Translations under genes and position numbers: made by a program
In this document: positions 24,701 to 36,700 of the stretch, piece after piece
How the letters are laid out: the number at the start of each line of letters is the position of its first letter
How positions within the stretch are numbered: the first letter of the stretch is position 1
The notes under the pieces: generated by a model
What the model was told of the DNA's origin: nothing
The model's input: only the letters and a program-made list of their open reading frames with translations
The model's database searches: none
DNA from: Haliclystus octoradiatus
Taxonomy: Eukaryota; Cnidaria; Staurozoa; Stauromedusae; Haliclystidae
Direction of reading: 5' to 3'
Length of the DNA: 64,000 nucleotides
NCBI GenBank assembly: GCA_916610825.1
Contig: OU744450.1
Coordinates: forward strand, 13,028,489 to 13,092,488

Positions 24701-27700
24701 CAAATGACGTCAATGGTTTCTGTTTCCCAACCAGAGTTTTCTCTACTAACTATGCCCAGACATAAGCAGCTACAACAATGGGGAACCATTCTTTAAAAGC
24801 TATAGATTGGAAAAGCTGGGATGGGGCCCACATTCTATTGAACCACTGCCCATTAAAGAATGCAGCATAACCAATTGATCCTGACACATCAGAGGAAACA
24901 ATGACATCAGCGGTAACAGGAAGTCCAGGGTACAACCACAATGAGACTCCATTCCTGGAGTCCAGAAATTCATGCCACCATTCCAGGTCTCCTTTTAATT
25001 TGATGTTTATGTGAATGTAATGGTTGGGGTGCCTGAAACACCTCAGAAGATTTATGATACGTCTAATAAAGGTTTGCCCGGCCCATATCATTTACATGCA
25101 TGATAATGGTGACCGTAATTGTTTGACAGGGTGAAAAGGTGACAGGGATTGTAATTGCTTCAGGAAACATGACCGCTTAGAAACCCAAATATTGGTCAAA
25201 ATCTTCAAATCCGTCAATTTGTTATCAGGCAGTCGAGCAGTTTGCTGCAATGAATTCAGTTCAATGCCTAGTGCAATCATAGTTGTGGATGGCCCCAAAC
25301 ATTTGTCAGGGTAAAGGGGGAGACCTAATTTGGTACAGAGTTTTAGAGATGTTTCAAGTTGGTGTAAACAGATGTCGTGATGGGGAGGACCCTCCATGAT
25401 GAAATCATCAAGATAATGGACAAGATTAGTGACACCATAATTGTGAAGCAGGATCCATTCTACAGCTGTGGCAACTGAATAAAATGTAAGGGGCTGAATG
25501 CAAACCGAATGGCAAATCTAAACCAACAAAATACTGGTTCCTCCATTTCATGCCCAAGAGGTGACGTTCCCCAGGGTGGACAGGAATGTTGCGGAAGGCT
25601 GCCTCAATATCAAATTTTGCCATGAAGGCGCCTAGCCCTAATTGGGATAGCATTTTAGCAATTTCATCAACCTGAACATATTGCAAAGAAAAATCCGTAG
25701 GGACAATGCCATCATTTACACTGAATCCCCGAGGAGATGATAGATCCACTATAAGGCGCCATTTTCCTGGTTGTCCCTTTTTGGGGATTATACTCCAAAA
25801 CTGCTGACATGAAGGTTAGGTAGTGTTGGTGTTTCACAAGGGCCTGCCACACATCCCAATCTTGTTTCGTTTAACTAAGTATTAATCAATTATAACATGG
25901 TTAGACAAAGCTGTTGGATTGTTTTGTTTTGCTGATTTGAGGCTATCTCCTTGGAAACCAACATGGAATCCATACTGCAAACCACTTAGAATATTAAACA
26001 CATAATAGGGGTCCGGACGAGTAGACAACTCCCTTGCAAAACAATCCACTCATAGTGGAGAAACAGCCTGTACATTGGGCAGTCCAGTGAATGCTGTAAG
26101 GAAAACATAACAGCTTTTTAAGCGATTGAGAATCAACTTCACAGTCAAACAAAAATCAAATTCTATAATCGCAATGATATAAACACGCAGAAGGCATGAC
26201 ACGGTGATGTTTTCGAAATGGCTTCTGCGATGTATCAACGCCTGTGTAATTACCGCAAGTAAAAAAATGATTTCCTTTACTCATATTTTGTTTTCAAAAC
26301 AACTGTGCGAATGAATATAGCTTCAAAACTGTAGTATGACATGACCAACAAGAGCAACGTCATGTGATTGTCATGTTGGCTTTATGTCACGTAAGAAATT
26401 CAACAAAACCCATGACAATAGGGAGAGGTCCTTTACGCAAACCCATGTCGATTCACAATGTGGGAGAAATTATACCATTGTTTATTATTTTTCAGAACGG
26501 CTTCCGGTAATTATATTTTCGACTGTTGCCGTACTTTGTTGTTTTGATTTTCATGAGCAATTGAATGTTCAATGCGGGCACTGCAGTGATGTACCAGAAC
26601 CTTTCAAATTTTATGAACGTTAATATGAGCCAATCAGACACATCTGAACATCATGCATGTAAAAAACACTATTTTATTTAACACCATGGTAATTAATGGA
26701 TTTAAGTTCAACCAATTTTATTAGCAGCGGATTATCAGATTTATCAAAATTGATTGGTTTCTAGATCTAGACCTCAGTTAATTATGGACGATTATTTGTG
26801 CCTTCAAGACTTTGGTGTCGTTTATTCTGGTCGTGTTTCGTAGAACTAAGATATTGATATGTTTCTATAATCAACAGACCAATATACCACACAAGACAAA
26901 CAAAAACGAACTTGACTGTGTTTGAGAATGTTTTAATATAATGTCACAATCCCGTAATAATGACATAACATAAGAATACCAATAAAAAGCATTTGTGAAT
27001 GGAATTAATCTCGCTCTATAAAAGGTATAAATTCTAATTGCAAAATTGCCAAATAACAAAAAGATCAGTGTTGCATTTTTATGTAAAAGCGACAGTACAT
27101 TAATGGAGCCAAAGCGTACAGTTTTTATAGTGACTAAATGATATGAGTATAGTAGAATAATAAATGATTTTTTCTAAAAGTAACAAATGTGAAGATACAA
27201 CAATAGCACGGAACAAGTTACTACTAGTGCCTTTTTGGTTTGATATTATGTAATACCAGACATTAGAGGTGTGGCTATGCTGATAGCTCGATTGTTAGAA
27301 TTTTGTGCAAAGCGACAATTTATAATCTTATTGTTGAAGTCTGCACTTTGCGAACATCTGTGACATATGTTTGCACTCCTTGAGTTTCCGCGAGGTTCAA
27401 TCCCCGCATTATTGGTAAGCTTTGACGTTTTGTGAATAACAGATCTTTGGCTAACACCAGCGGTATGGTAGTTATACAACAGACCATCTAATAGCAACCA
27501 ATCAATTGAGTCAGATGCTGCAGCTTGCTCCCGGTACGCTTGATTGTACTATAACCATGTTCGACCAGAAAATTGACGATAAGTTTTTATAATAAGTAAC
27601 TTATATAGTGATATATCTCGCCAACGCAAGGGTGCATAACTAGTCATGACAAACATGAAAATTGTAAACGACTCAAGCCACGTTGCTATATCCGCAATTT

Positions 27701-30700
27701 GTCGCCTGTTTCGATGAGGAGAAGCAGTTAAAATAAGGTGGCCATCGGCAAAAAGGCGAGGTTCATCTTCAATCTCTACAATGTCCTTATCCAAGAGATT
27801 CACCTAGCTCAATAAACTTGCCATATACAATGTTTGTAATCAATTTAGCCGGTACTGGCTAGCAACCTGGACCAATTATAAACGGCTTTTGGATGACCGC
27901 TGCCATCGCCAACGTGGAAGGGAAAGTAGTACAAATAAGGAATACATTACATTACTTATACTTGATGGGGCAGAAAGACATGAAGACAACCTACAAGTCG
28001 AATCCATTCATGTGTAACGATGGTGGATTAAGATATAGGATAAATCGTTACTAGAAAATACACATAGACGAGACAGTGATGAATAGTTATTTATGTCTTG
28101 TTCTAATGACGGTAGACAGAGGACTGTTATTTGATATTGTTATTTAAGTGAATTCAATAATTAAATATTGGAATACATGATTGAGAGGCTTAATGGCAAG
28201 AGGCTAAAATCTTATAATTACATAGCTCCCCCGCGAAAACGACGGAGTCGTACAAGATGAATAACAGCTATATTTATGGTATATTGAGATAATATATTTG
28301 TATTGTATGCGTCAAATAGTGTAAATGTTCAATGCTAATTAAGGGTAATGCTAAATGTTGTAATATTGAAATTAATTGATAAAATAGTGTAATGTAAGTT
28401 ATTGTGAATATAATTAGTAATGAAGATAGTAATGAAAATGTATATAGACGGTAATAATTGGTTTGAATACAATATAATAATATTGGATGTAATAATTCTT
28501 TAATTTGGCGAGTACTAGATAATGTTTGGTTGAGGGTTGAAACGAACAGAGTGACCAGATCTTGTTTGGGTACAGTGTTTGTAGGATGTTGAATATTAAT
28601 TGTTGGTTGTAATAATGGTGCTGATGTTGATGTTGAAGTTGACGTAGAAGGAATAGTTGGTTGAATAGACCTATTAAACTTAATCGTCACATGACTTTTG
28701 TTGTGTGTTTACATCCAACGCGATGTACGAAAACATAAAAACGTACAGAAAAGCCAGTTATATTGCCTTATATTTTTCTTCGTTAGTATTCTGTTTACTG
28801 ACAATTTTTACAATTTTTGCTGTATCTGGCTGGCAGGTGATTTTGCTATTGGTCACCACTGTTGTTCTGGAAAATGCAACAATAACAGCGACCGACAGAA
28901 GGGTTTATCTTGGCATAGACTCCCGCTTAAGAATAAAGCGCTGCTAATATGGGTTACAAATATGAAAAGAGAATTTTTGTAATCCTGTTTTAAATACAAC
29001 TTCAGATTAGGAAAGGTGTACATAAGTTTGTTTATTGTTTTACTTTGAAATAACCATTAAATAAGCAAACCAATATTGTGTTAACAAACAAGTTTACATT
29101 TAATGTTAACATTCATACAAAATATGATAGTTTCATCTACTGAAGCTTATTGTTATGTGCCACTGCTACTAGATTTCTCAGATAAAAGATAATTGTTTGC
29201 GCAAAGAATTGTCTTGATGGTGCGATGACTGCGTTCGATTTTGCCATTAGATTGAGCATGATAGGCTGTGGTGCGGACACGGTGAAAACCAACTGAGAAG
29301 GCGAGAGACTTTTGAAATTCGGCAGCTTCAAATTGACAACCACGATCGGTTACTATGCACAAAGGAACACCAAATCTTGAAATCCAGGAAGATAAAAATG
29401 TTGTTGCAACGGTAGCAGCGGCTATGTCAAGAAGTGGTGTAGCTTCTATCCAGCCACAAAAACGATCAATCATTGTAAGTAGTGGAGAAAGGAACAAAGA
29501 AATAGCAGGATCAGATTGTGCAGGACCTACATCAATTATATCAACTAGACTTCGAGTTGCATGCAAATGCATGCTTATATTGAGTTGTGAATCATCTGGT
29601 TTAACTGGCTCAAAATAAATGCATGAACATCTAGTTTATCTCAAAGCACGTGGAAGTAGAAGCCATAGCCCCCCAAAAAAACCCAAGAAACATCACAAAC
29701 CCGAGTATCATACTGAATGTCATAAAGTTCAAGTTGCAAGGTAACAATTTGTCGGGGGCTTTTCTAAATTAAATTGTGTTTCACCTATACAACACCGGCA
29801 TAGCCCGGAGAAATACCAATAATTGTTCACTACTCATAACATGTTTATTCAACTTTTGATTCAAGTGACTTTTGAATAAGTATATAGAATGGGAAAACTA
29901 TTTATTACTTCTTTACATCTTATTTCATCAATTATTTTCAGCCATGAACAGTACTTTCTACATATTCCAAGTCATATAGGCAAGGTGGTGTCGATAATCA
30001 TGCTAGCTAAATACTTTTTCAATTTTATCTACTTTTAAAACACTAAACAACGTGCCAAATAATGCCATTTCGTTGCCACAGTACGAAGGGGGTGATTTTG
30101 CTTGGACACTACACTGATTCAGGATAAATCATCGCCATGTGAAAACACATCATCACCATGTAAAATATGTCATCGCCGTGTGAATCGAGTTTGACCCTAA
30201 TTCAGCTTCATACGCATGAAACAGTCCTATCTTAAATAGCATGATTACTGGTTTTATTTAAAAGTAGATTATTACATAGTCCTGTGTAAACGACTCGCCG
30301 ACTCTCGAAAGTGAAGCAATATTCTCATTTGAATTGATTATATAAATAGGGCCATTATTACAACTCCCGGGTTTGTCTGCATTTTATTTAGCTTCATCAC
30401 TAAACATTGTAAAACAACACTCACATCATGGCATCATTTATTAATCTATCGATTTTTGATTATTCAATAATTGATTCAATCCACTTTCCCGAAAGAAAAA
30501 ACTATTTATTGTTTACATTTTTTAGTTAAATACACTGATCCCATCAAACTGTTCAATCGAGTTTCATCGCATTTGAATCCTCGTTAAATCTATATATGCG
30601 ATCGCTCATATATAATAATAATAATAATAATTTGTTGTCGATGATGAAGAGGAAGTTTGTATGTATATTGTTTTCTATATTAATGTCTTTTCATTGCAGT

Positions 30701-33700
30701 AAAATTGCCGGCTATCATTATCAGTAGACATGTGAGATTATGTTGAATAAATAAGAATTTCCCCAGCATGGGTTTGTTTACAAATGTGATATCGTTCCTA
30801 TCCGAACAGTTTATAAATAATTTTCAAAAAACATTGATTATATAATTTCCATTCTGACGCATGACCATACAGGAAACAAAAGATTGATCTGCACTGTTGC
30901 TCAGAGACAATAGAAAGTCATTCAAGTGCGAAACTGCTTAGTTAGCGCTTCAGTCTGACAAAGCATTGTTGTTGAAAATGGAAACAGTTTTCATTGGTTT
31001 TTAACAACTTCAATGTATTTATTTAAGAAATGAAGCCGGCCATGTATGCCTCTGGTTAATAATGAATCCATTGATATGTGTTTCAAGTCAATTGCATCAA
31101 AAATGGCATCGTGAATCCCCGCCTTACATAAAATAGAAATAGCGTAAATTTAAAAGTAGATATGGACAGTTTCAAAGCGTCCTGTAGTTAATATTAAATG
31201 TCCGTGTGGAGATTTAGTGTGTCTAGTAACTTTTTGCTGTTGACATGTGAGACAGGTTTTGCAATATTCTTTGATATCAGAATTCATTGATGGCCAGAAA
31301 TATCGATCGTTAATAATATGAAGGGTTCTGCGAAAGCCAAAATGTCCTAATGAATGAAATTGTTCAATTAAGGCATTACAAAGTTGTGATGGGACGTATG
31401 GGCGTGGCATGTTTCTTGATGTATCACATAAAATTGCTGTATCAGAGGTTATAAGAAATGATTTTAGGTTAAGGTTAGCAGGAGGTGGTGAATCTTTTTG
31501 AGCTTCGATGATAGCAGGTAAATCAGTAGCAATAGTAGAGACAGCAGAGGTAGTATGTTCAATGGTAGAAGAATCAGATGTAGCTTGAGCGTGATGGTCG
31601 TTAATAGAATCAGAGTGTTAGATGTTGGTGTAACAGATGAAGATATATCGGGCAATCGTGACAAGGCGTCGGCGACAGTGTTCTGAGAACCACAAAATAT
31701 ATTCTATAGAGTTGATGTATTCAACAAGGATTGAGAGATGTCGTTGTTGTCGGTCAGATGGGCGTGGTCGATGGGACTTAAATGCTTCTGTTAATGGACG
31801 ATGATCAATGAAGAGAGTGACTTGATGGCATTCGATGAGTGGTTTGAAATGCAAGGTACCAAGGTAAGCAGCTAAAAGTTCTTTGTCAAAAGTTGAATAG
31901 TGTAATTAGATGAATCAATTACAAGAGTATAATTAGTGCAATCAGGATTTGGATGATATAATAAAATGTGTTGAGATAAAATAGCTTTGATATTGTAGAA
32001 ATAAATGCATTTTCAGCAGAAGGTGTCCATATATAATCAGGTTTAGCATTCATAACTTCGTCTAAAGGAATAGCTAATTTAGAAAAGTCAGGTATAAAGC
32101 GACGATAAAAATTGATAGATAGAGCCGATAAAACGTTGTAATGATTTACGATCAACAGACATAGGCCAATTGGTAAGTATTTCTGTTTTACATGGGCATG
32201 GTTTGATTCAATTTGACGATATGGTGTGACCAAGAAAATCTAGTTCAGGTTGTGCGAAACTACATATAGACCATTGTAATGGTAAACCATCATCACTGAC
32301 AGCTTGGAAAATTAATTTTAGATGTTTGTAATGTTCATCTAAAGTTTCTCAGGGGATTAAAATATCATCAATATATGCAAATGCAAATGGAAACAGGCGT
32401 AAAATATTGTCTATAAAGCATTGAAAAGTTTTTGCGGCATTCTTGAGACCAAGAGGCATTCAATTATAATGAAAAAGTCCAAATGGTGTAATTATTGCAG
32501 TTTTTTGTTTATCTTCTTCAGCCATTGGAATTTGGTGAAAAGCACAAACTAAATCTAAATTTGAGAACATTGTTTTATTGTGGAGTTGACGAGTAAAAGA
32601 TTGAATATGTGGTAACGGATAACGGTCAGGACGAGTAATGTAATTTAATGAGCGTAATTAATGAGGATAATCACAACAAGGGCGATATTTTCCAGTAGGA
32701 ATTCCATCTTTTTTCTTAGCGACCATGTGCAAAGGCGTTGCCCAAGAGCTGTCTGATGGACTTATGTAGCCAGAATTAAGTAATTGTTCAAATTCGGAAT
32801 GAGCAATGTCAAGTTTTGTTTGTGATAGTTGACGAGCACCTGGGTGAGTAGGTTGAGAAGAACCAGAATCTATACGATGTACTGTGTCATGGGACACATG
32901 CTGTTAACGTAGGGAGAGTACCGCCTTCTTTGTAGATAAATAATGACGAATGTTCTTGAATTAGATTAGGTATTTGTGAAGGTACAGTAGAAGGATTTCT
33001 GATGATGTTTTGATAGCAAAATCAATAGTAATAGAATTTGATGATAGTTGTACAAATAATTATTGAAATAGTAATGTCGGCTACTATAAAGGTCCAAGGG
33101 AAATGATTGGTGTAATCGTTTGAACTATACAGTTGAATAGATTTGTCCGGAAACATTAATCTGGTTGCCATTGGCAGCTTTTAATGAAAGGTTACAGGGG
33201 GAAATTACTTACCTAACGGTTTGGAATAATACTTACGGAAGAGCAGGAGTCAATCAGGAACTGTAAGCGTGTGTTGTTGGAACGACCCTCTGTGAAAAGT
33301 CGTTTTCGTAAATAAATTCCTCTGGCTTGTGAAATATTTGTTGAATTTGAATGTTCTTTTTGAGAATTTTGTATTTGAATTGAATAGTTTTTATTGAAAT
33401 TTCTGTGACCTATACGTTGATGACACCAAGGACGACAAGTACGGGTTTTCGATCCATTACGTAAATGATCATCACAGATTGTAGGATATTGATGAGTTTG
33501 AATGGAATTTGTTGTATTTGTTGTGTTTTCAGCGACTGGTTGATTACGAATAGAATTAGATATAGTAGATGGTGGAATGATCATAGTGATACAAAATACA
33601 TAGAAAAACAGTTGATATCTTGATAAAAAGGTAATGAATAATAGTTGAGTAATAAAGCCAAATAGTAACAATCAATAACCATGTAGAGTACAGGAAATAA

Positions 33701-36700
33701 TATAAACCAGTAAATACGATGAAAATAACCAAAATAGTAGAGCTTATAAAATAGCAGAACCAAAATGGTTTATGGAAAATATTTATATTCAGCTGGATAC
33801 AGCACATACTTTGTCTGCCTGTACCATTCTTCAAGGATACGTTGATAAAATAAAACGATGAAAAATCCAATAGGCACTGATAAATACTTCGACGGACCAA
33901 TGTAACGATGGCGCATCAAGATATATGATAAATGATTACTAGAAAATACACATAGACGAGACAGTGATGAATCGTTATTTAAGTCTTGTTCTAATGATGG
34001 TAGACAGAGGACTGTTATTTGATATTGTTATATAATAGAATTCAATGATTAAATATTGGAATACATGATTGAGAGGCTAAATGACAAGAGGCTAAAATCT
34101 TATACACTACACATGCGGGTGGGAGTGAAAATGTTGAAACAAAAGAACGTACAGATATTGACATACCTTCAGTTTCCAACAATGGATTGGTAGCGATTGC
34201 AGCGGCTGGTGGGTTTTCTCTCATGGCTTTTACCAAATCACTTACAGTTGCACTTCGATCAGCTGCCGATAATGTAAAGTGACTGGTCACTGGCTAGAGA
34301 AGTTCAGATGGGATGACAACAGGCAAAGTTGCTTCATTACTGTTGCTGGTTGTGCGAGGTATGATGGTGACAGTGAAATTATGCGTACAATAAATCTTGT
34401 TAATATATATATATATATATTTTTTTCACCACATTTATAACTCATCTTGACTTAGGTGTATACTGAAGTCAGTTCCTTGTTCGCTCACTGAGCAGTACTG
34501 ATGAAGGCTAATGGCCAGAAACATGTACTTGTCTGCTGCGATATATATATATATATATATAATAAAGAAGTCAAAGACTACACATTTTGATACTGTTACT
34601 TAAAGTTTCACGCTTTATGCGATCCTCAGACAGTTAAAACTAATCAATAAAATACATTATACCTCATAATTAAACTTACAAAACGCGGCTATTGTTAAAT
34701 AATATAAAGGCTATTGTTTTGTTAGATGCGATAATTCTTTGTAGTTATTTCCTATGCGGTAGTTAGTTATTACAGATTATGTTTTAGTGGATTTATAATT
34801 AGAAAAGTAAAATTTATTTTCATGCCTACACTTAGAGATTAATTCTGATTTTTTATTTAATAGTTCTTTTTTTGCGCATATTATATGGTACTTTTCAGCT
34901 AAGCATAACTGGCATCTCTTTGATTTGTTGCTATATGTCTTGGCTGTAGATAGTGCAGTCCATTCAATTTGGTATTCAATGGCTTCATTTTTTAATTCCC
35001 AAATATATTTTGACAGCTGAGTGTTGTTCGTTTGTTTTTCATGTCTGAATGTGCTCATGTGCTGTGTGTGGCGTGTCTTGAATGTTCCTTCTGTAAGGCC
35101 GATGTAATTCTTTTCCACCTGGTCTCCTGTCGTGACTTTTGCATTATAAATTACGCTTTCCATTAGACATTTGTTATTAAAGGGGCAATTTTCTTTTACG
35201 CGGCAATTGCATAGTTTGGTACTTTCGGTGTCATCCTTTTCTGTATTGATTAGATTTTTGTTGTGATTAGTAATTATCGTTTTCATGTTTGAAGTGCAGC
35301 TGTAGCTGACTTTGAGTGTGTTTGAGTTGAAAATTTTGTGTAGAGTGTGCGATGGCGGAAAGTGCTTCTTGACTAGACTGAGAAATGTTCGGCCGATGTT
35401 TGTTTTAACGCTTTTATTAAAGGGTGGGTTGAACCAAGTAATTTTCCTGCGTCGATTTCTTTTTTTATTGTTTGATGGTGTGGTTCTTGGTTGGTAGTCG
35501 AAGTTTGTTTCATGGCCACTAGCTACTAAGGCGTCTTCGTATGTAGGTTTATTATTTTTGAAAATGGTTTCATTTGACGACAAATCGGAAATTCGTTGAT
35601 TGATTGCTAATGGGATGTGTTTCAAGATTGTTGGTGGGTGATTAGATTTAGTGTTGATATATATAGGTTGGTCGTTTGGTTTTCTGTACGGCTGAAAGGT
35701 ATCATTGGTTAAGTTGAAAGTAATGTCTAAGAAGTCGACGGATTTAAGGTTAGTTTTTGTTGTGATTTTTAGGCCAATTTCCTTAAAAATTTTCGTAATT
35801 CTTTTCTTGCACCTTTCGGCTTGAGGACCGGACTTGTTTTTCATGACTGCCAGGCCATCATCTCTGTAAAGGCCAATGTTATTGTCACCATATACTTTCC
35901 CAAGTTTGTCTAATATAAAAAGCCCCACTAATTCGCATATTTCTGCTCCGTCGTAACTTCCCATTGTTACGTCAAACAGATTGGAATGGTCTTTCTTTGT
36001 CCATGCTACTCCTTTGTTGAATAAGACCGACTGCCTCGCGTGCATGACGATTTTGATGTCGTTGTCCGATATCGGAGTGAAGTTTTGAGCAAAAATGATT
36101 GCCTTTTTCAATAGTTTTTCAGAGATCATAGGATAGAAGCTTTCTATGTCGAAAGTCATAAAGGATAGCTGCTGCTTGTTTTTTAATGCCTTAAACCAAT
36201 TTATAACAGAGGAAGAATTTTTCCATTGGTTTACTTTGGTTACATTTTTTACGTTGGTAATTACTTTCTCTAATATCTTTTTGCTAACAATACCGATTTC
36301 ACTTTTAGCCGGGTTGATTAGTCTACAAGTAGGGTTATTTGAGAAATTGTCCTTGTGATCTTTCATGGTAATAAAGGCCGGCTGTTGTGCGATAATTTCT
36401 GCCCTCTTGTCAATTTTTAATTCCTCGCTGATCTTTTTGCCATCTGTATTAATTTTATCGACTGTTCCTTTCCTTGCCTTTTTATAAGTGGTTGTTATGT
36501 TATTAAGAAGTAATTTTTCATGTTGGTTAGTATCTATTTCGTAGTAATTCCTTGTCTTGTCAGCGGGGATGATGGCTTTTGAAGATTTCTTTATTTTGTT
36601 AATATCTTTTTTAAGTTGGATCTGAAATTGATCATTAACGTGTCTAAATTCAATGTTTTGCGTCATTTTTATTAGGTCTAGTTCGAATTTCTCCAATTCA

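Larger units (their letters stand above)
13923..24754 (+). mobile_element. THAP/P-element DNA transposon with two convergent genes
   Basis: Terminal inverted repeats of about 34 bp (CATAGTTAGTAGAGAAAA at 13923, mirrored at 24721-24754) bound a P-superfamily transposon. It holds a THAP-domain transposase on the plus strand and an acidic zinc-finger gene on the minus strand, converging at about 22600-22850. The element is flanked by CCCAGAC duplications and interrupts a DIRS-like element. A Ty3/gypsy element (17063-22251) later landed in the transposase. Without it the P element is about 5.6 kb. Confidence 0.82.
28013..34111 (-). mobile_element. Old Ty3/gypsy element with ~210-bp LTRs
   Basis: LTRs at 28013-28222 and 33901-34111 start TGTAACGATGG and end in TACA; they differ at many positions, so the insertion is old. 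CATG flanks both sides as a 4-bp duplication. A primer site (TGGTCCGTCGAAG, minus) lies next to the right LTR. Protease, RT, RNase H and integrase blocks follow on the minus strand in many broken frames. Gag is hardly recognisable. About 1.5 kb of foreign AT-rich sequence (about 29600-31145) interrupts the integrase. Confidence 0.85.

Noticed and set aside
26384..26623. 79-codon ATG frame on the plus strand
   Set aside because: No recognisable domain, no splice or promoter context, and the length is expected by chance in this AT-rich DNA.
27380..27410. tRNA T-arm-like GAGGTTCAATCCCC
   Set aside because: No A box, anticodon stem or acceptor stem could be drawn around it.
27246..27497. 83-codon minus-strand frame
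   Set aside because: Composition is not protein-like for any family I know and there is no conserved motif.
30128..30185. Possible CRISPR-like short repeats
   Set aside because: Only three imperfect, directly adjacent units in animal DNA; no spacers and no associated genes.
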